Below are positions 7,912-14,655 of a stretch of DNA of 16,137 nucleotides, one piece after another. This stretch comes from Oscillospiraceae bacterium (GTDB taxonomy: Bacteria; Bacillota; Clostridia; Oscillospirales; Oscillospiraceae): the NCBI GenBank assembly GCA_020025295.1, contig JAHHSJ010000045.1, forward strand, positions 1-16,137, written 5' to 3'. Each line of letters opens with the position of its first letter. The first letter of the stretch is position 1. Made by a program: the position numbers and the translations under genes. The notes beneath the pieces were generated by a model. That model was given only the letters and a program-made list of their open reading frames with translations, did no database searches and was not told where the DNA came from.

Positions 7912-8842
7912 GATTCTTTCCCATTTCCATGGCACGATGCGTCAAAAGCGCAATACCCATGGCGTTATCGGTGGAATAGCGAGGCTCAGCAAAGAGGGCA
8001 TAGTCCATCACCTGTCGCAGCAGAGAATTGGACGCCACGCCACCGGAGCAGAGCACTTCAAGGCCGGGATATTCTTTGAGGGCCTGCTGGGTCACCCGAT
8101 GCACCGTGGCTGCCACGGTATTAAGGGTAAAGCGGGCCACATCTTCCGGAGCCATGCCGGCGTCAATGCGCTTTTGCACCTGATTTTCCACGCCGGAAAA
8201 CGAGAAGTGAAGTCCACGCAATTTGACCGCAAACTTTTCCTTGCTGGTGCTGTTGGCTGCCATGGCATCAAGGCCCTTACCTGCCGGGAACGGCACGCCA
8301 AGGCGCTTGCCTGTCCGGTCAATCAGCTGACCTGCGGAAATATCCTCCGTACCGCCCAAAATCTTCATCTGCGGCATTCCGTCCACCGGCTCCACCAGCA
8401 ATAGCTCAGTCGTTCCACCGGAAAGATGCCAAGAAAGGATGGGCTTATCCAGCAGATCCATTCTGCCGGCGCTCCAACAAGCCGCCGCTACATGGCCCTG
8501 CTGGTGAGAAAACGCAAAAAAGGGCACATCCAGCGCATCGGCCAGAACCTGCCCCTGGGACTCACCCGCCAGAAAGCATGGCATATAAGACCCTTCCACA
8601 GACCGGGGTGCAGTGGATGCTCCCACAGCCCGAATTTCCTTCAGCTTACCCGACGCATACAGCTCCCGGACTCGCTCCGGCAGACGGCGCACATGCTGAA
8701 ACAGCGCGTCGCTCTGCCGCAGGCCCAATCCGCCCTCCGGAACATCCAGAAGCCGGCTGGAATTCAATCCGGTGCCGTCGTCACAATACACCGCAGCAGA
8801 GGTGGTGTAGTTGCTGGTATCCAGCCCCAGTACGCCGCTCAT
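7904..8842 (-). CDS. Divergent TsaD/Kae1/YgjD-family protein (M22 glycoprotease-like paralogue)
   Basis: This 312-residue protein belongs to the ASKHA-fold TsaD/Kae1 superfamily. Canonical TsaD makes the t6A modification of tRNA with TsaB, TsaE and TsaC. The metal-binding HxxxH is present as FSHQQGH (H113, H117), as are LSGGTTEL (140-147), GLHFSFSGVEN (210-220), CSGGVASNSLLR (265-276) and TDNAMGIA (291-298). It departs from true TsaD at key places. The N-terminal ETSCDET box reads DTSNYTTS (8-15), the glycine-rich GPGL/LLVG segment reads APRSVEGSYMPCFLAG (78-93), and SGGHTEL has T for H. It is also somewhat shorter than the roughly 340-residue TsaD. I infer a paralogue rather than the housekeeping TsaD, which should be encoded elsewhere. 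It overlaps nusB by four bases and xseA by eight, so it is co-translated with them. Biochemical role unknown; older labels such as glycoprotease or O-sialoglycoprotein endopeptidase are unsafe. Confidence 0.85.
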   Translation of the reverse strand: MSGVLGLDTSNYTTSAAVYCDDGTGLNSSRLLDVPEGGLGLRQSDALFQHVRRLPERVRELYASGKLKEIRAVGASTAPRSVEGSYMPCFLAGESQGQVLADALDVPFFAFSHQQGHVAAACWSAGRMDLLDKPILSWHLSGGTTELLLVEPVDGMPQMKILGGTEDISAGQLIDRTGKRLGVPFPAGKGLDAMAANSTSKEKFAVKLRGLHFSFSGVENQVQKRIDAGMAPEDVARFTLNTVAATVHRVTQQALKEYPGLEVLCSGGVASNSLLRQVMDYALFAEPRYSTDNAMGIALLTHRAMEMGKNHE

Positions 8843-9297
8843 TTCTGCTCCGTTTCGCCGTACTCGGCACGGACAAACGAACCGAGAATGCCGTTGATGA
8901 AGGAAACGACCTTATCATCCTCGTACTTCTTGGCAATTTCGACGGCTTCATTGATCGCAGCCTTGTTGGGAATGTCGGTATAAAGAATCTCGAACATGGC
9001 GACACGCATGATTGCCGTTGCCACGCGAGGAAGACGGCTGAACTTCCAGCCGGTTGCATAACGCTCAATATCGCTGTCCAGCTCATAGCCGTGATGGAAC
9101 ACACCCTCGATCACAGTGCGAATGTACTTCACCTGTTCCTCGCTGGGATATTCTGCATAAAGAGGCTCGGCCTTTGCCATGCTTTCAAAATACTCACGGT
9201 TGAGCTTCTGCTCCAGAAATTCATTCACAGAGCAATCGCTGTAGCCCAGTTCATAAGCCATATGAATTGCAATTTCTCTGGCAGCTGTTCTGGTCAT
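8839..9297 (-). CDS. nusB: Transcription antitermination factor NusB
   Basis: NusB is a small all-helical RNA-binding protein that, with NusE (S10), binds boxA in rRNA leaders and supports antitermination of rRNA operons. The 152-residue protein begins RTAAREIAIHMAYELGYSD, matching the family helix 1. It retains the C-terminal signature ATAIMRVAMFEILYTDIPNKAAINEAVEIAKKY as a continuous block, followed by FINGILGSF. An inserted acidic stretch around residues 37-55 is seen in many clostridial forms. The ATG at 9297 is preceded by a GGGGGAA element and lies about 60 bases downstream of a good sigma-A promoter, so nusB is the first gene of the housekeeping operon. It overlaps the next gene by four bases. 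Confidence 0.93.
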   Translation of the reverse strand: MTRTAAREIAIHMAYELGYSDCSVNEFLEQKLNREYFESMAKAEPLYAEYPSEEQVKYIRTVIEGVFHHGYELDSDIERYATGWKFSRLPRVATAIMRVAMFEILYTDIPNKAAINEAVEIAKKYEDDKVVSFINGILGSFVRAEYGETEQK

Positions 9298-9319
9298 TCT
9301 AGTTCCCCCATTCTGGTTG

Positions 9320-9333
9320 TATACATTTGTATA
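9320..9333. repeat. 14-base palindrome in the nusB leader, possible operator
   Basis: TATACA-TT-TGTATA is a dyad with perfect six-base arms and a two-base centre. It lies about 25-40 bases downstream of the predicted nusB transcription start and about 23 bases upstream of the start codon. The position would allow a repressor to block the operon. The AT-rich composition makes chance plausible, and no regulator can be named. Confidence 0.35.
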
Positions 9334-9364
9334 TTCATTATCGTCATACAGATAAACTCAGCTT

Positions 9365-9393
9365 ATTATACATTCTTTTTTGCGGAATGAAAA
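9365..9393 (-). promoter_or_regulatory. Probable sigma-A promoter of the nusB-recN operon
   Basis: On the minus strand the -35 box TTTTCA (9388-9393) is separated by 17 bases from a perfect -10 box TATAAT (9365-9370). Transcription would start near 9358, giving a leader of about 60 bases before nusB. The site lies immediately beyond the yqhY terminator, as expected for the first promoter of a new operon. The -35 box matches consensus at four of six positions. Confidence 0.7.
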
Positions 9394-9403
9394 GGCTTTT
9401 CCC

Positions 9404-9442
9404 AAAAAAAGAAACACATGGCAATCAAAGACTGCCATGTGT
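9404..9442 (-). terminator. Rho-independent terminator after yqhY
   Basis: On the minus strand a perfect ten-base stem, ACACATGGCA paired with TGCCATGTGT (arms 9433-9442 and 9414-9423), encloses a nine-base loop. It is followed after three bases by a run of seven T residues (9404-9410). It begins about 20 bases after the stop of the asp23-family gene. The opposite strand lacks a good T-run next to the hairpin, so it should work only for leftward transcription. It separates the spoIIIA/yqhY unit from the nusB operon. Confidence 0.92.
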
Positions 9443-9461
9443 GATCTTTTGCATATTCAGG

Positions 9462-9827
9462 TTAGTTTTCAAAGGAAATGCCGGACACATGAACATTGAC
9501 GCCGTTCACCTTCAGGCCGACCACAGACTCAACGCTGGAAAAAACAGCTTCCTGCACGGCCGTAGCCACACTCTGGATATTGCAGCCGAAGTTCACCAGC
9601 AGAGACAGATCAATGAACAGTTCCTCTTCCTCCATGCGGACACGGACGCCCTTGGACAGGTTCTTCTTGCCGGCGATTGCGGCAAGATCGCTGCCAATGG
9701 AGGACAATCCAGCAACACCCTCTACCTCGATGGCAGCCATAGCAGCCACGGTGCAGATTGCATCCTCGGAAATATGAACATTGCTCTGACCCTGAATCTG
9801 GGTAATATATTCTTTATTCTCGCCCAT
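9462..9827 (-). CDS. yqhY: Asp23/YqhY (DUF322) family envelope-stress protein
   Basis: The 121-residue acidic protein belongs to the Asp23/Gls24 (DUF322) family. The conserved opening VHISEDAICTVAAMAAIEVEGVAGL (residues 17-41), the central VRVRMEEEELFIDLSLLVNFGCNI with its alternating beta pattern, and the C-terminal VGLKVNGVNVHVSGI are all visible. In Bacillus subtilis the corresponding gene yqhY sits with accBC just upstream of nusB and has been linked to control of fatty-acid synthesis. Here accB and accC are absent and the gene lies directly between spoIIIAH and nusB. It has no signal peptide or membrane segment. A strong AGGAGGAAC ribosome binding site precedes the ATG at 9827, and the gene has its own probable promoter and terminator, so it is probably expressed in vegetative cells independently of spoIIIA. 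Precise function is uncertain. Confidence 0.88.
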   Translation of the reverse strand: MGENKEYITQIQGQSNVHISEDAICTVAAMAAIEVEGVAGLSSIGSDLAAIAGKKNLSKGVRVRMEEEELFIDLSLLVNFGCNIQSVATAVQEAVFSSVESVVGLKVNGVNVHVSGISFEN

Positions 9828-9869
9828 AATGAGTTCCTCCTGCGATAATCAGCATGATCTTACCAATTC

Positions 9870-9897
9870 ATTTTATCACAAGTCAGGAAAAATACAA
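9870..9897 (-). promoter_or_regulatory. Probable sigma-A promoter of yqhY
   Basis: In the 94-base gap after spoIIIAH the minus strand reads TTGTAT (9892-9897), a 16-base spacer, then TAAAAT (9870-9875) with a TGTGA extension just upstream of the -10. The start would fall near 9863, about 36 bases before the yqhY start codon. No clear terminator was seen between spoIIIAH and this site, so read-through from spoIIIA is possible during sporulation. Confidence 0.5.
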
Positions 9898-9921
9898 GAG
9901 GTTTTCTTCGCTCTCATTCGG

Positions 9922-10506
9922 TTATTCTTTTCCAGCCTCGATAATTTTGACCTGATTTGCGGCAAAAGAAGTCTGACCCATCACAATATCCGTCACTTTT
10001 GCGACATCTGCCGCTTCCAGTCCTTCTCCCGAGGTGGCCACCACCACACTGACACTGTTATCGCCGATATAGGCCACACAATCCTGATACCCCTTTGCCA
10101 TCACCAGATTTTCAATCTCCGTTTCCGCCATGGTATCCGCTGCCATAGTCTCAATCCCCTCACTTGCGGCAAACACAGCGGTTGCGTCTGCGTTCGGGTC
10201 ATTCACCGTCTCCTGCAGCATGGCAAGGGCGGCGTCACGGGACTCCTGTCTGGAGAGGCGGGCGGTATCAAAATAGCTCTCATCCGGCAGCTCGGACACG
10301 GTGACGATCTCATTTTCACCGTGCTCCACCGTACGGTCCCCCACCAATTCTGCCTCGCCCAGCGTCTTAGTGCTTCCATTCTGGGATTGAGTGGCAGAAA
10401 GTTCGTTTTGACCATAGGACCAGTTCAAATACACCGCAACACAGACGAACAACAGCACCACTGCCACCACGCCGCTTCTCTTCCACTGATTCAACTTTTT
10501 CATCAT
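9922..10506 (-). CDS. spoIIIAH: Stage III sporulation protein AH
   Basis: SpoIIIAH is the mother-cell membrane protein whose extracellular domain binds forespore SpoIIQ across the intermembrane space, forming the zipper that supports engulfment and the feeding-tube channel. The 194-residue protein has a short basic N-terminus, one membrane helix (about 12-30), a variable linker, and the C-terminal YscJ/FliF-like domain beginning YFDTARLSRQESRDAALAML. The conserved AAxxxAxETEIENLVMAKGY-like segment and VSVVVATSG follow. Length is slightly below the Bacillus protein, mainly in the linker. Two adjacent ATGs (10506 and 10503) are possible starts. The gene follows spoIIIAG by seven bases and is the last of the spoIIIA set. 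Confidence 0.94.
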   Translation of the reverse strand: MMKKLNQWKRSGVVAVVLLFVCVAVYLNWSYGQNELSATQSQNGSTKTLGEAELVGDRTVEHGENEIVTVSELPDESYFDTARLSRQESRDAALAMLQETVNDPNADATAVFAASEGIETMAADTMAETEIENLVMAKGYQDCVAYIGDNSVSVVVATSGEGLEAADVAKVTDIVMGQTSFAANQVKIIEAGKE

Positions 10507-10513
10507 CTTTCAC

Positions 10514-11005
10514 TCACTTTCTTTGACTTATGGATATTTGATCTGAACTCAGGCCTGTGATTGCCGACACCGCTTTCAAAACCTCCAGCTTCACGGAAGC
10601 GTTTCCGCCGCCGTCACAAACCACCAAAGCACCCTGAAAGCGGGGATATTTGGATTTGACTCGCACCGGCTGCTGAACATAGCTTCCACCGGAAACCACA
10701 ACCGTTTTTGTTTCTCCCTCCGCCTGCTGATCCACCGCCAGCACCTCTTCTCCGGAATCGGAAAGCGACAGCACCACGGTGGCTTCTCCGACCCCTCGAA
10801 TTTCGCTCAGCGCACGCCCCATCTCCTCCTCCAGCCCTTCAAGGTCAAAAGCAAGGCCGGTCGTCTGCTCCGGTGGGGGTGTCTTTTTGCCGGGGTCGGA
10901 CCCTGTGGGCAAAAGCATCAACGCAACCCCGATACAGAGGATCAATCCCACATACTTGTACTTTTGCAATTTTTCTCCGGTCCGTTTCCAATCCATCTTT
11001 TGCAT
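10514..11005 (-). CDS. spoIIIAG: Stage III sporulation protein AG
   Basis: SpoIIIAG forms a large ring in the intermembrane space and is regarded as the main pore ring of the SpoIIIA-SpoIIQ complex. The 163-residue protein has a cytoplasmic basic start, one membrane helix (about 17-33), a proline-rich linker, and a ring-building domain. That domain carries LSEIRGVGEATVVLSLSDSGEEVLAVD (66-92) and, after a threonine/valine beta stretch, YPRFQGALVVCDGGGNASVKLEV (120-142) and SAITGLSSDQISI. The ATG at 11005 shares one base with the spoIIIAF stop (TAATG). A near-perfect AGGAGGTGA ribosome binding site lies within the end of spoIIIAF. The beta-rich insert expected of SpoIIIAG is present. Confidence 0.94.
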   Translation of the reverse strand: MQKMDWKRTGEKLQKYKYVGLILCIGVALMLLPTGSDPGKKTPPPEQTTGLAFDLEGLEEEMGRALSEIRGVGEATVVLSLSDSGEEVLAVDQQAEGETKTVVVSGGSYVQQPVRVKSKYPRFQGALVVCDGGGNASVKLEVLKAVSAITGLSSDQISISQRK

Positions 11006-11496
11006 TAGGGATCGGTCACCTCCTCATATCGAATCCGTTCTCTGCGGATACCCAATTCCTGTTCCACCGTATCCAGCAGCGGCTGCACCTCACTTTCGGC
11101 ACTGGTTCCTTCCACCGTCGCCGCATCCGGAATCGGCAATCCCTCCTGCCACACACAGGAAACCTCTGCCGTCACAGCAAGGCCCAAGGCTTCTGCCTGT
11201 TCTTCAATATATTCCTCACTTTTTTCTCTCATGATTGTTTCCAGATAACTTTCATTGGTTTGCTGTAAGCAAAGCTGATCCTCGGACACCACATCCACCT
11301 CAACCTGTAAAAATGCCGCGATTGCCTGAGGCACAGCGCCGGTCAGCGGACGCAGCACCACCAGAAACAACACCAGTCCAATGGCCATTCGTCCTACGGA
11401 CCGGACCGACCCTTGCGGCAGGATGGCTTCCGCCATACAGAACAGCACGCCGCAGGCCAGAATGGACATGATCCAATTTCTAAGACTATCCGTCAT
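11005..11496 (-). CDS. spoIIIAF: Stage III sporulation protein AF
   Basis: SpoIIIAF is a mother-cell membrane component of the SpoIIIA complex with a ring-like C-terminal domain. From the ATG at 11496 the protein has 163 residues. It has two membrane helices (about 6-24 and 34-52, with MAIGLVLFLVVLRPLTGAVP between and after them), then a soluble domain ending in LDTVEQELGIRRERIRYEE. The open frame extends upstream to 11700, but that extension only shadows spoIIIAE. The ATG at 11496 gives the family start MTDSLRNWIMSILACG, overlaps the spoIIIAE stop as ATGA, and has a GGTGG element before it. The 1-base junction with spoIIIAG suggests coupled translation. Confidence 0.93.
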   Translation of the reverse strand: MTDSLRNWIMSILACGVLFCMAEAILPQGSVRSVGRMAIGLVLFLVVLRPLTGAVPQAIAAFLQVEVDVVSEDQLCLQQTNESYLETIMREKSEEYIEEQAEALGLAVTAEVSCVWQEGLPIPDAATVEGTSAESEVQPLLDTVEQELGIRRERIRYEEVTDP

Positions 11497-12596
11497 GGAA
11501 CCACCACCGATATAATCTGAATCAAGGCAAACAGCACCACCACTGCACAGGCTCCGGTCATGGCCATGACCAAAGCAAACACGCCCGACAAATCTCCGAT
11601 CAGTTTCGCTGCCGGGTGGTCCGTTACCATGGCGCTCAGCGCTGTGACAAAACGGTAGAGCAGAAACTGAATGCTCAAACGCATCAGTGGTACCAAGCAA
11701 AAGCCCAGCACTCCGGCAACGCCGAACAGGCCGATGGAATTACGCAGCACCGACGCTCCCGAAAGCACCGCATCGGTGGCATCGGACAAAATACCTCCCA
11801 CCACCGGAATCATACCGGAAATCGCCATGTGTGCCGCCTTCATTGCCGCCGTATCCGCCGCCCGAGCCGCAGTTCCTGCCAAGGTGATATAGCCGCTATA
11901 CAAAATCAGAAGCGCCGTGAGTGTGGTTTTCACTGCCCATTGGAGCAGCTTACACAAGGGCTGCAATCTGGCTCCGTCCAGCGCCGCATTTGCCACGCTG
12001 CCTGCCGCATAGGCCCAAGTCAGCGGAAGCAGGACATAATAAATCAGCTTGATGAGCAAATTGGAACAAAGAAGCGTAATCCCCTGCTGCACCGGCGCAC
12101 TGGCTGCCGCCCCTCCTGCCACTGCCACCGTAGTCATGGTAGGCATTAAAATGGTCGTAAAATCGCTGAGCTGGCGAATGGTTTCGCCGCCCAAACCAAT
12201 CAACGACCGCACATCGCCCAGTGCAACCAACGCCACACCGGCCGCACCGGCAAGCCGGGTGCTCTGCCGAGTCATGCCGCCGGCTGCTTCCCCCAGCGAA
12301 TCTGCCGCCGTGCAAAAGAACAGTATCAGCATCAGTTTGACGCCGCTGCCCACCGCATTGCGCAGGATACCGCCAAGTGAGGAAGCTGCCTTGTCCTTCA
12401 AGCGATCAAACCAGCCGGAAATCTGATTCCCGTCCATTGGATCCAAACCTTGAAGCACATCCGGAGCGGCCGTTTCCACTCCAGATACATCCACACTCTG
12501 ACGCTGCTGCTCCTCCAGATCGACGGCACGCACCGACGGAATGATCAGCGCCAGAAGTACAATCACGCACAAAATTCCTTGCAGTAGTCTTCTCAT
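11493..12596 (-). CDS. spoIIIAE: Stage III sporulation protein AE
   Basis: SpoIIIAE is the large polytopic membrane protein of the SpoIIIA machine, probably part of its membrane export platform. The 367-residue protein starts with a cleavable signal peptide (MRRLLQGILCVIVLLALIIPSVRA, likely cut near residue 24). A hydrophilic stretch rich in Q, D and G comes next, then about seven or eight membrane helices from residue 90 on. The polar loop GMIPVVGGILSDATDAVLSGASVLRNSIG, the most conserved part of the family, is present. The ATG at 12596 overlaps the spoIIIAD stop as ATGA. Length is close to the Bacillus protein. Confidence 0.94.
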   Translation of the reverse strand: MRRLLQGILCVIVLLALIIPSVRAVDLEEQQRQSVDVSGVETAAPDVLQGLDPMDGNQISGWFDRLKDKAASSLGGILRNAVGSGVKLMLILFFCTAADSLGEAAGGMTRQSTRLAGAAGVALVALGDVRSLIGLGGETIRQLSDFTTILMPTMTTVAVAGGAAASAPVQQGITLLCSNLLIKLIYYVLLPLTWAYAAGSVANAALDGARLQPLCKLLQWAVKTTLTALLILYSGYITLAGTAARAADTAAMKAAHMAISGMIPVVGGILSDATDAVLSGASVLRNSIGLFGVAGVLGFCLVPLMRLSIQFLLYRFVTALSAMVTDHPAAKLIGDLSGVFALVMAMTGACAVVVLFALIQIISVVVP

Positions 12597-12982
12597 GCCA
12601 CCAACCCCGCAATCAGTTCCAGTATCCGCTCCAGCAACGGCATGACCGCCGCCAAGGCACCCACGGTGCCGGCAAGCTCACAGCACACCGCCACCGTGCC
12701 TTCTCCTGCATCCCGGCAAATCTGACTTGCCAACCGGGTCAGGACGGCAATCACCGTCACCTTCACCACCGGAGCGGTCAGAGACGCATCCAGTCCGGTA
12801 TAGCTCATCAGCATGTCCAGCCCCATGTGGACCTGCTCCCATGCACCAACCAAAAGCAGCAGCACGCTGGCTCCGGTTACAATGCCGAGAAGCAGGGACA
12901 ACTCCGGGACATACCGCCGCAAAGCAAGACAGAACAGGCTTCCAAGGAACGCCACCGCCACCGCCTTCACCATCAGATCCAT
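12593..12982 (-). CDS. spoIIIAD: Stage III sporulation protein AD
   Basis: SpoIIIAD is a small membrane protein with three or four helices that acts with SpoIIIAC and SpoIIIAE in the mother-cell membrane. The 129-residue protein has hydrophobic segments at about 5-21, 29-47, 69-87 and 98-126. It keeps the family signature VVKVTVIAVLTRLASQICRDAGEG (72-95), which includes charged residues inside an otherwise hydrophobic context. The start overlaps the spoIIIAC stop by one base and the end overlaps spoIIIAE by four, consistent with strict co-translation. Confidence 0.93.
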   Translation of the reverse strand: MDLMVKAVAVAFLGSLFCLALRRYVPELSLLLGIVTGASVLLLLVGAWEQVHMGLDMLMSYTGLDASLTAPVVKVTVIAVLTRLASQICRDAGEGTVAVCCELAGTVGALAAVMPLLERILELIAGLVA

Positions 12983-13176
12983 CAGATTCCAAATAGATTT
13001 CGCATCAGATCGAACAATTCTGCAATCTGCTGCACTACCATCATCAGCACCACCACAAGTCCGGCCAAGGTGGTCAGTGTGGCCTGCTCTTCCCGTCCGG
13101 AGCGGGCCAGCACCTGATTGAGCACCGACACCACGATGCCAATGGCAGCAATCTTAAACACCAAACTAATATCCAT
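12982..13176 (-). CDS. spoIIIAC: Stage III sporulation protein AC
   Basis: SpoIIIAC is a very small (64 residues) membrane protein of the SpoIIIA complex, related in sequence to SpoIIIAD. Two hydrophobic helices (about 4-23 and 33-50) flank the conserved polar loop LARSGREEQATLTTLAG, and the tail is IAELFDLMRNLFGI. Length matches the family. It starts 12 bases after spoIIIAB with a GAGAGGA ribosome binding site. Confidence 0.93.
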   Translation of the reverse strand: MDISLVFKIAAIGIVVSVLNQVLARSGREEQATLTTLAGLVVVLMMVVQQIAELFDLMRNLFGI

Positions 13177-13188
13177 GTCCGTCCTCTC

Positions 13189-13689
13189 TCAGTACAACAG
13201 CACCACAGCAAACACTCCGGCGCCCATCCCCAACAAACGCCACATCTTGCCAAGGCGTCTTTTTTCCTCTTCCGCACGCTGAATGGCATCCTGAAGCCGT
13301 GTTTCGGCATACGTAAGACTCTGCCGCTGACGGCTTTCCTCGTACTGTCCCAGCACTTCCCCTAACGCCGTGAGCGTGTCCAACTCATCGGCATACAACG
13401 GAAACTCCGCTTCCCGGAGTGCGCTTGTCCATGTGAGGGAAAACTTTTCCTCCCACTCCAGTCCGCTCAGGCATCGCTTTGCCGCTCCGGTCAATTCCGG
13501 CTGAGTGGCAAGCCACTCCAAATAGTCTGCCGTCTGCACACCTAGGTCACAGAGCTGCCGCTCCCCTTCGATCAGGCTTCGACGCCAGCAATTCAAGCAC
13601 TCCAGATGCCGCTGATACCACTGGGCCTTCTGCCAGCCGCACCAACTCAAGGCAGAGAACAGTACCGCCGCTCCAACCAGTTTTAACAT
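13189..13689 (-). CDS. spoIIIAB: Stage III sporulation protein AB
   Basis: SpoIIIAB resembles the GspF/PilC platform proteins of type II secretion and type IV pili, and is thought to link the SpoIIIAA ATPase to the membrane complex. The 166-residue protein has one membrane helix at the N-terminus (about 3-18) and another at the C-terminus (about 148-165). A charged, mostly helical cytoplasmic domain lies between them, with LRRSL-like and EEEKRRLGKMWRLLGMGAG segments typical of the family. The start at 13689 overlaps spoIIIAA by seven bases. Sequence conservation in this family is low, so the call leans on both size and position. Confidence 0.9.
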   Translation of the reverse strand: MLKLVGAAVLFSALSWCGWQKAQWYQRHLECLNCWRRSLIEGERQLCDLGVQTADYLEWLATQPELTGAAKRCLSGLEWEEKFSLTWTSALREAEFPLYADELDTLTALGEVLGQYEESRQRQSLTYAETRLQDAIQRAEEEKRRLGKMWRLLGMGAGVFAVVLLY

Positions 13690-14591
13690 ACGATTCGCTC
13701 CATTCGATACTGACGACTCCCGTCCTCCATACGCTGAATAAAAATCACCCGCTGGAACACCTGCTGGCTCAGCAGGGTTTGATAAAGGGTGCGCCGACGC
13801 AGTTCCTCCAGCGATGCTCCGTGGGCGGTTACCAGCACGGACACGCCGCAGTTTGCTGCCATGGATATTGCCTGAATATCCTCCGGCGCTGTGATTTCAT
13901 CCGCACACAGCACCTGTGGATTCATGCTGCGCAGCAGCATCAGCATGCCCTCCGCTTTTGGACAGCCCTCCAGCACATCGGTTCGTTTCCCGATGGAGAA
14001 TTGAGGCTCTCCTCGCCACAAAGCCGCCACCTCGCCCCGTTCATCCGCCAGAGAAATCCGCATACCGCAGGAATCGGACAGAGTGCGAATCAACTCCCGA
14101 AGCAGGGTGGTTTTGCCCATACCCGGAGGCGATAAGATCAAAGTGGAGGGAAACCGACCGTCTACCAACAGCCCTTGTTTCAGTTCTCCCAAAATTCCCT
14201 GCATTTGACGGGCAATTCGGATGGTAAGGGACGAGAATTCCCGTATGGCACGAATTTCACCCTCCTGTACCGCCACACTTCCGCTCAGCCCGATGCGATG
14301 GCCGCCCCGCATGGTATAAAACCCCCGGCGCAACTGCTCCGAGGCGGATTGATAGGAGGACCCAGTGGCCAGCTCCAGCACTCCTCGCAGATCCTGCGTG
14401 GTTACCGGCATAGGTTGTCCTCCCAGAAGAAGTTCGGTTTCCTGTCCGTCACAGACCATGCCCACTCCTCGTCCGGCACGCAGGCGGATCTCCTCCCAGC
14501 GCTTGGGATGAGCGTCACAGTAGGCTTGTACCGCAAAGCGCATCTCACGCGGCAGGATTTTGACACACGGCTGCAATTGTCTGTCTTCCAT
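13683..14591 (-). CDS. spoIIIAA: Stage III sporulation protein AA, secretion-type ATPase
   Basis: SpoIIIAA is the cytoplasmic ATPase of the SpoIIIA complex, related to the VirB11/GspE secretion ATPases. From the ATG at 14591 it has 302 residues. Visible features are the N-terminal EIRLRAGRGVGMV, the conserved QLRRGFYTMRGGHRIGLSG segment, Walker A SPPGMGKTT (154-162), LADERGEVAAL (181-191, Asp-box-like) and Walker B VLCADEIT (227-234), followed by VTAHG (255-259). An in-frame GTG at 14600 would add three residues. The ATG is preferred because AGGTGA precedes it and the GTG would leave only about nine bases after the predicted sigma-E start. It is the first gene of the spoIIIA operon. Confidence 0.95.
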   Translation of the reverse strand: MEDRQLQPCVKILPREMRFAVQAYCDAHPKRWEEIRLRAGRGVGMVCDGQETELLLGGQPMPVTTQDLRGVLELATGSSYQSASEQLRRGFYTMRGGHRIGLSGSVAVQEGEIRAIREFSSLTIRIARQMQGILGELKQGLLVDGRFPSTLILSPPGMGKTTLLRELIRTLSDSCGMRISLADERGEVAALWRGEPQFSIGKRTDVLEGCPKAEGMLMLLRSMNPQVLCADEITAPEDIQAISMAANCGVSVLVTAHGASLEELRRRTLYQTLLSQQVFQRVIFIQRMEDGSRQYRMERIVC

Positions 14592-14615
14592 TACCTTCAC
14601 CTCTCGTTTCCCTAC

Positions 14616-14644
14616 ACTCTATGAAGGGCCGACAGAGGATATAA
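14616..14644 (-). promoter_or_regulatory. Predicted sigma-E promoter of the spoIIIA operon
   Basis: On the minus strand TTATATC (14638-14644) is followed by exactly 14 bases and CATAGAGT (14616-14623). Sigma-E of Bacillus recognises about KMATATT-N14-CATACANT; the -10 box here differs only by G for C, and the -35 keeps the ATAT core. Transcription would start about seven bases downstream, near 14609, giving a leader of about 18 bases to the ATG at 14591. Mother-cell sigma-E control is what is known for spoIIIA in Bacillus and Clostridium, so context and sequence agree. Confidence 0.7.
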
Positions 14645-14655
14645 CAGCAAATTTG

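Noticed and set aside
11497..11700. Upstream extension of spoIIIAF by 68 codons.
   Set aside because: The extension overlaps spoIIIAE in another frame and has no spoIIIAF-like sequence. The ATG at 11496 gives the family N-terminus and an ATGA junction.
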